Assembly: GCA_964023205.1 (NCBI GenBank)
Contig: OZ026850.1
Location: 6,737,270-6,801,269, forward strand
Length of the DNA stretch: 64,000 nucleotides
DNA from: Lutraria lutraria
Lineage: Eukaryota > Mollusca > Bivalvia > Venerida > Mactridae
Direction: 5' to 3'
Made by a program: the position numbers and the translations under genes. Position 1 is the first letter of the stretch, and each line of letters starts with the position of its first letter. Below, piece after piece: positions 15,201-24,200 of the stretch. The notes under the pieces were generated by a model that saw nothing but the letters and a program-made list of their open reading frames with translations, made no database searches and was not told the origin of the DNA.

Positions 15201-18200
15201 GTTTTTTATTTAATTATTTGTGTTTATATTTTATTTGAATTATTAGTGTTTTATCTATATATGTTTGATTTTGTGTGAATAGATTTATAGATTCACAAGG
15301 GATGTAGACGTTTGTCTTCTGAATTCTTAAAGTCCCATAAGCTTATAAATGTATTGGTCCTAATAGTTTCTGTTTGTCCTATAACAGAGGAATCCTGTGT
15401 GTTATCCTCCAGTGCATACTTTATAGCAAGAAAAACTGTTTCTGAAACCACTATTCTTATTTTTTTCAATATCATTGAAATAAATACTATTTATAGAACA
15501 CCTGTGTTTTCCCGCAGTCATGTTATGCACACGTAGTAAAGTGACGTCACACGCCCTACGTATTTCAAGTTTACAAAAGCAAAAATCACAGTGAAATGAG
15601 TGTTTTCAGACGAAAAAGGGCTTGTTTTGTCAGTAATAATTATCTTGGGATGATATCAGCAATTAAATGTTTTTGCATATATTTTCTACAGCAAAAAGCT
15701 AATGGGGCTTTAAGTATGTAACTATGCTCTTAAAGAAAGAAAATAAATCAGACATTTAATATTTGCTTATTTCATTCTACCCTTATATATTTTGCTTTTT
15801 GATATTTTTGGATTGTTTTTCTGCTGCCTACCCTAATTTGGCCTGAAATCTTCTGAGAACCAAATAGCAAGTATGACCTTATTACAGATATGGATTGGAA
15901 CAAAAGATGGTATTATTTATGTGTATACAGTGAATGATCGGAAGTTATGGAAGACTTTAAAGGGACATGATGATGCTGTCAGAGTTCAGTGTTGTGTCAA
16001 AGACAGGTATGTTATTTTATACTCTAGCTGAGATTATATAACTCAAGACATTCAGATCATTCTGGCAGCTCATGTCTCTTTTTTGTTCTCTGCCTATTTC
16101 AGAGCAATTCATACACATGATGTCACAAGTGTACATTTTGATCTATCAACTTATAGAATAAAATGCATACAGAATGCTGTTCAAAAAGTTATATGATTTT
16201 ATCACTCCAGAATATTGAAAACACAAGATTGAGATTAGAGTTTGGAGATGAATCTTGTCTTTTATATACTTGGATAAATGTTTAAAGAAATTTACATTGT
16301 ATAGGAGGAAAAACTAATTATATGCATGTTTCCTGTGTATGGAGGGATTCAGGTTGTTCCAATAGATTTCTTGCTTTGTGATTTTATCTCTTTAATTGTG
16401 TTACATTTTATTCTAGAGATTTGGTTAGGTAATAATTTTATTTTCATTTCTAAACCAGAGTTGATGAAGCATGCCCATTATACATGTATGTGGAATCTTA
16501 AAGTAATGTGTCTGCATGTATTCTACCATGTAACTATGTGGAATCTTAAACTAATGTGTCTGCATGTATTCTACCATGTAACTATGTGGAATCTTAAAGT
16601 TATGTGTCTGCATGTATTCTACCGTGTAACTATGTGGAATCTTAAAGTAATGTGTCTGCATGTATTCTACCATGTAACTGTGTGGAATCTTAAAGTAATG
16701 TGTCTGCATGTATTCTACCGTGTAACTATGTGGAATCTTAAAGTAATGTGTCTGCATGTATTCTACCAATGATGAATTACTTCCCTGTTTTCTTATTATT
16801 CTATTTTTCAAAAACTAACCAGTTTCACAATTACAGGTATTTTGTGATGAATGCTTTATTTTATTAGAAAAATTGTCCTGTAGAAATATTTGTTCATTTA
16901 TGCTTGTAATGTATGCACCATACAGGTTTGTCAAGGGCACTTGTTTAAACAGGTAAAGTTGTCTATTCCTTCATACTTCTATCCAACATTGTTATGTCCT
17001 TAGCATCTAGTAATCACAATGCTCGTCCGGTTAACCAGTTTTGGCAAAATAAATATAAATATATTGACTTTATACAAATGTACTTATAATATTTATCTAT
17101 TATCAAATCTTGCAAGATACTAAACAATCCCCATAACCCATAATTATACCCCATTTTTATTTAGTAATTTGGTATTCAGTATTTAAATTTACACCATACT
17201 AAACAATCCCCACATCTCTGTATTAACTTTTGACAAATTATGCCCCTTACTTGTACAAGTTTAAATCTTCAAAATACTGTATCCTCTCACTGATGGACAA
17301 TTTCTCAGTAACTACTCACAGGATTTCAATGAAACTTCACAGAAGTGATCAGTAGTAAGCCTAGTTGTACATGCATAAAACATTTTTCGTTTGGATTAAT
17401 TTTCACTGAGTTATAGCCCTTTGTTGTTTTTATACAGTATATACAATAGCCTATTTTGTCCAGACAATTTCTGAGCAACTACTCACAGGAATTCAATGAA
17501 ACTTCACAGAAGTGATAAGTAGTTTGCCTCGTTGTGCATGCTTAAATATTTTTTTAATTTGGATTGATTTTCACTGAGTAATAGCCCTTTGTTCTTTTCT
17601 ACAGTATATACAATAGGCCAATTTTGTCGAGTCTAGTTCTCATTAACTACCGAAGGAATTCAATAAAAATTAACTTTTCACTGAGTTATGCCCCTTTGTT
17701 GTTTTTTATGCAGTGTATTATACAATATCTCAGTAACTACTCATAGGAATTCAATGAAACTTCACAGAAGTTATAAAAAGTAAGTCAAGTTGTGCATGCA
17801 ATAACCAGGTTTTGTTTGGATTAATTTTCACTGAGTTATGGCCCTACAATAGGTACATTTTGTCCAAACCATTTCTCAGCAACTACATGCAGGAATTCAG
17901 TAAAACTTCTTAAGAAGTGATAAGTAGTTTGACAAGTTGTGCATGTCCACAATAGGTTTTGTCCAAGTAAATTTTAATGAGTTATGGCCCTTTGTTTTTT
18001 TTTCTATAATGAATATTTAGAAACTGGTCAGGATATTTCTAAGCAACAATAATGCAGGTATTAAAAAAATGAAAATACATTATATTTCCCTCTGTAAAAT
18101 GTAACAATAACTGTGTCAAGGCCGCATCTGGGGGTATTCATCACCTTTAGTGATAGTTCTAGAACAGAGCAGGCCATAAGCCGCCAAATTTGGTGAATAC

Positions 18201-21200
18201 GGCGAGTGTTCCAGGATATCAGCACCAAGCTGGACAGTATTAGATAATTAGGCATCTAGTGCTCGGTGACTTTTGGCGTTACCTGGTGTAAAATTATGTA
18301 CTCTAGATCATCGGATCATAGTAACATCATAGTTTTATCAGTGATTATAATCCTGTTCAGAAAATCAGAACATTGCCGATGGTATCGCCTCAGAATTGTT
18401 TTACTGAGTGTCATAGGTCTTCCATTTCACAACATTCATGGGACCTATCTTGCACTTATTCTCCTCATATTCAAGTCTACCGTTAGAATTTGCTGAATCA
18501 GCCCATAACTTACATCAATCTGCTCACTAATCTGACTTATTGTTGTCTGCCTATCTATGTCCAAGATTTCTTTAACAAGCTTGATGTTAGCATCACTAAG
18601 TTTTGTTGTCAGTCGGCCACATCTATAGTCATCTTTAACCTCATCACGTCCCTCATGGAATTGTGTAAGCCACTTGCACACCAGTGATCGACACACATTT
18701 TCTTTTCCTGATACTGTCTCCAATTTTTCTTTAGTTTCTGTCAGTGTCATTTCAAGTCTTACACAAAATTCGATAACTGCTCTTTTTTCTAAATTGACAT
18801 CCGACATCGCATGGCATTGTTTTTCAGATGACCCCCAGTATCTTGACATTAGCATCATAAAGTAATAACATGGTCAAATTTTGTTTACTTCTGGCAGCTA
18901 AGGTGTTATGATATGACGTCGACGTCATTGGTTAATGACTGGGTTTCATGCCAAATTGAGGCCACAGTAAATGATGGATTTGCAGTTAAATATTGAAGTT
19001 TTGATCTGCGGTTGTTATGCTTACTTTTGTTGCTATGGTGATCGGTTTCAGGTGCTTATGAAAGTCTTTTAGGAGAAATTAATGGTATTTTTTTTCCTTT
19101 TATGTTCATTCACCTTATATACAAATCTCGTAAGTATACAATGAATTATAACAGTAACAGCAAGGTTGTCCACGAATTTAATGATCACCCCTCGTGTATA
19201 TATGATGTAACAAATCAATGGCATTACCTTTTATCATTTATACCCCCATAAACATGGTATTTATATTGATTTTAAGTAATACTATTACAGTTTTTGACTA
19301 GTGAGCCTTAATGGCAGTACATGTATATCATATTTACAGAGGCGTAGCCAACGTCAATATGGTCTTCTGCTGATGAATATCACATCATATTTAATAGCTC
19401 AATAGTCATCAACTGTTTTATTATATGAAAAGTTATATGAAAAGTTGATTTGAAACCATTGAGGGTAATATTCTGATTCATTTCGAAATTTAGTGCATTA
19501 CTTGATAAATAGACATGTAGGCCTATATCATATTGATTATAAAGAAAGATGAATATATCACAAATAACGACAACATATAATTCTGGTAGATGAATATTGA
19601 GATGGTATGTTTTTAGAATTGGAAATTCAGAAAATTTTTGGGAATTGGGACAAAAATTGCCCGGGTTTCTGGATAAAATTTGTTCGAAGGATCAGGAAAA
19701 AAATTGCCTGGGTTCGAGGGAAATGCCTGGGGGTCTGGGAAATGCCCGAGGGTAGGGAGAAATGCCCGGGGGCCTGGATAAAATTTGTTCGAAGGACCGG
19801 GACAAAAAGGGCCCAGGGGTTGGGGGAAAATGCCCGGGCATTTGTAAAGAAAATACCCGGGCATTTGTAAAGAAATTTGGGACAAAAACTGCCTTGGGGT
19901 CGGGGAAAATGGGGTGGGGACAATAGACTGCCCGGGTTGTTTCCCTCCCCAGACTTGGAGGGACAGACATACTAACGATAGGATACTTAAGTGAATTTCC
20001 CATGTTAAAATTTGTTAAAATTTAGCCACATAAACCCGATTTTAGCCACATAAATCCACTTATGGACATTTTTAGCTCACCTGATTCATCAGGTGAGCTT
20101 TTAGGATCGGTGAATGTCCGGCGTCCGTCATCCGTCCACAATTAGTTTGTTTACACTCTAGCAACCGCAACTCCTAACGAATCCTGATTAAACTTGCTCA
20201 CAATGTATATGGCCACAATGTCTCGGCTAAGTTCGATTATGGGCAAAATCGGACAATAACTTCTAGAGTTATGGGCCCTTGAATTACAAAATTTGCTATA
20301 TTTAGCTTGTTTACACTCTAGCGTCTTCATTTATTCACCAATCCTAATCATATTTTCAGTAAATGTGTATAAACAAAAGATCTTGGACAAGTGCGATTAT
20401 GGGCAAAATCAGATCAGAACTTCAAGAGTAATGTGCCCTTGACTTAGAAAATTTGCTATATTTGAGTTTGTTTACACTCTCACGCCTTCATTTATTCACC
20501 AATCCTAATCATATTTTCAGTAAATGTGTATAACCAAAAGATCTTGGACAAGTTCGATTATGGGCGGAATCGGACCGCATCTTCAAGAGTTATGGGCCCT
20601 TGACTTAGAAAATTTGCTATATTTTAGCTTGTTTACACTCTAGCGCCTTCATTTATTCACCGATCCTAATCATATTTACAATGAATGTGTATTACCTTAT
20701 GGGTTTGGACAAGTTTAGTTATGGGTGGAATCGGACCACAACTTCAAGAGTTATGGGCCCTTGGATTAGAGAATTTGCTACGTTTTAGCTTGTTTAACAG
20801 TATATACCTTCATTGTTGGTTTTGATCTCAAAATCTACGTAAAAATGAGTTTTACTAGATGGAAACTATATTACCTGGTCATTGATTATTGGCCTTTGTT
20901 CTCAGGTGAGCGATAAAGGGCCAATGTGGCCCTCTTGTTTTAAGTAACTCCGGTTGAACAAAGAGTCCTAAACCTAACCCTAGTGTCACCCAAACCCAAT
21001 TTGTTTGTACAATAGAACAAAAGGCGCAATGCGTCTATCTTTTGTGTGATGAATATTGACCTGGTTCTATTTTTAGAATTGGAAATTCCGAAATTTCCAT
21101 TAAATATCAAGTTCCACCGTTAAAAATAACATTTATGTTATATGATGAATCAGGCTTTAAACCAATTAAAATGTGTTTATTTATAGATCATATAATGATA

Positions 21201-24200
21201 TTTTCTTTATTGAACTATTACCATTCATCATTATACCCCCAGATATGAAATATGTAGTGACTATTTTGGATTAACGCTTGACAGTTGGTTGGTCGGTCAG
21301 TCTGACCGTGCGTCTGTAGGCACAATTTGTCCGGACTATTTCTCAGCAACTACTAACAGGATTTCAATGAAACTTCACAGAAGTGATCAGTAACAAGCCT
21401 AGTTGTGCATGCTTAAATCATGTTTTGTTTGGATTAATTTTCACCGAGTTATAGCCCTTTGTTTTATGCTCACATGTCACAAAGTGACAAAGTGAGCTAT
21501 TAGGATCACTCTCCGTCCGGCGTCGTGCGTTGTGCGTCGTGCGTCGTCAAACTTTTTGTTGTGACCACACTAGGGGCCACATTTTTGGCTCAATTTTAGC
21601 AAAACTGGGTCAGAACCTTAATATCAACAAAATCTCGGACGAATTTGATATTGGGCCATTTGGGGTCAAAAACTAGGTCACCAGGGCCAAATAAGGGAAA
21701 ACCTTGTGAACACTTTAGAAATCACTGTTTTGAATTTATCTTCATGAAACTTTGTCAGAATGTTTATTTTAATAATATGTAGGTCAAGTTTGAAAATGGG
21801 TAATTTCTGTAGTAAAATTAGGTCACTAGGGCAAATTGCTGGAAAACCTTGTGAACACTCTAGAAGTCACTGTTTTGATTGGATGATCATGAAACCTTGT
21901 CAGAATGTTTGTCTTCATAATATCTTGGATGAGTTCGAACATGGGTCATCTTGGGTCAAAAACTAGGTCGCTAGGTCAAATCTTATGAAAAACCATGTTA
22001 ACACTGTAGATTTCACAGTTATAATTGGATCTTCACCAAACTTTGTCAAATCGTTTGTTTTAATGATATAATGGTCAAGTATAAATATGGGTCATCTGGG
22101 GTCAATAACTAGGTCACGAGGTCAAATCTTAGGAAAACTTTGTTAACACTGTAGATGTCACAGTTTTAATTGGATCTTCACCAAACCTTGTCAAAATGTT
22201 TGCCTCAATGATATGTGGGTGAAGGATGAACATGGGTCAGCCGGGTTCAAAAACTGGGTCACAAGGTCAAATCTTAGGTAAAAATCTTGTAAAAGCTCTA
22301 AATGTCATGGTTTTGATTGGATCTTGGCCAAACCTTGTCAGATTGTTTGTCTTAATGATATTAAGGACAAGTTCAAATATTGGTCACCTAGGGTCAAAAA
22401 CCAGGTCACAAGGTCAAATCTTAGGAAAACCTTATTAACACCGTAGATGTCAAATTGTGATCGTATCTTCACCAAACCTAGTCAGACTGTTTGTCTTAAT
22501 GATATGTAAGACAAATTCGAACATAGGTCGTCTGGGGTCAAAAACTAGGTCACCGGTTCAAAACAATGTTTTAATGAGTGAACAGTGATTGTCATGTGAG
22601 CGATATAGGGCCATCTTGGCCCTCTTGTTTCTGTATCTATCTTATCTGTTTTTTCCTAGAATGTCATGCAAATTTTTTTTAGAATACATGTACAGTATAA
22701 CCCCTGAATACCGGACCCCTTCCGGACTGAGCCAAACGTTCGGTTTTCTGAGAATTCCGGTTTTCAGAGAACTTTTGGTAAAATTGGAAATCTATCCATA
22801 CTTGGTCTTGTGGGTGACTGATTTGTATAATATTATGTACCAAATTGTTGTATTATATACTTAGTTGTATTGATATGTTTTACTATATGAATGCTAAAAC
22901 AAGCAAAGAATATGCTTTTCAATATAGTACCTGTTTGTCTTCTGTATAAGGGTTTTATAGCAATCAAGTTGTGTAAGAGAAACAGCTCGAACCCAGTACT
23001 ACTCAGGGAAACTTGATAACACATGTAGAAAAGGAAATGACATACTTACACCTTTAAAGATGGTTTAATAATAGACTCATATTATCTGACAATCTTAATT
23101 TTGTCCATGGGCACTCGATTCCGTGATTTTTATACGTTTATAGACGTTATTTTTCAATTTAACTCATCAAACAACGCAAATCTGTCGAAAGAAAAATCTT
23201 CTATTTTTCCCTTATTGAGTGTATAAAAAACACCAAGGTAGTTTACTCGTCATTTTTTCGATTGACGGAAGTGACGAAAATAAGCGTGGGTCTCGGCTTT
23301 TTTAAGAGTCTTAATACATGTATTATTATGTAACACTTTTTAGCTCACCAGAGCACGAATGTGCTCAAGGTGAGCTTTTGTGATCGCCCTGCGTCCATCG
23401 TGCGTCGTTACGTGGCGACCATGTTTACTTAAAACAACATCTCCTCCTACACCGCTATGCCGATTGCAACCAAACTTTGCTGGAATGATCCTTGGGTGGT
23501 CCCCTTTCAAAGTTGTTCAAAAAATTAAATTTCATTAAAAATTCTGGTTGCTATGGCAACAAATATAAAAAACTTAAAAAATCTTCTTGTCCGAAACCAC
23601 AGGGCCTAGAGCTGAGATATTTGGTATGTAGCATTGCCTAATGGAACTCTGCAAAGTTTGTTCAAATTATTCCCCTGGGGTCAAAATTGGCTCCGCCCCG
23701 GGGGTAACTTGAATTTACATAGACTTATATAGGAAATTTAAAAAATCTTCTTGTCAAAAACTACAATGCCTTGAGCTTTGATATTTGGTGTGTAGCATAG
23801 TCTAGTGGACCTCTACCAAGTTTGTTCAAATTATTGCCCTAGGGTTAAAATTGGCCCCGCCCCGGGGGTCACTTGATTTATATAGACTTATATAGGAAAA
23901 TTTAAAAAATCTTCTTCTCCGAAACCACAAGGCCTAGAGCTAAGATATTTGGTATGTAGCATTGTCTAGTGGACCTCTACCAAGTTTGTTCAAATTATAG
24001 CCCTAGGGTCAAAATTGGCCCCGCCCCGGGGGTAACTTGATTTATATAGACTTATATAGGAAAATTTAAAAAATCTTCTTCTCTGAAACCACAAGGCCTA
24101 GTGCTAAAATATTTGGTATGTAGCATTGTCTAGTGGACCTCTACCAAGTTTGTTCAAATTATTGCCCTAGGCTCAAAATTGGCCCTGCCCTGGGGTTTAT

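Noticed and set aside
16326..16811. Open frames on both strands with repeated 16-residue peptides
   Set aside because: Produced by a 48-bp tandem repeat, whose length is a multiple of three; no start, splice or domain support.
18061..18255. 64-codon minus-strand open frame
   Set aside because: It is a wrong frame of the mariner remnant; another frame holds the [16 protein letters not shown] motif.
19613..20003. Proline-rich open frames on the minus strand
   Set aside because: Low-complexity CCCGGG-rich repeat; three overlapping frames are open at once.
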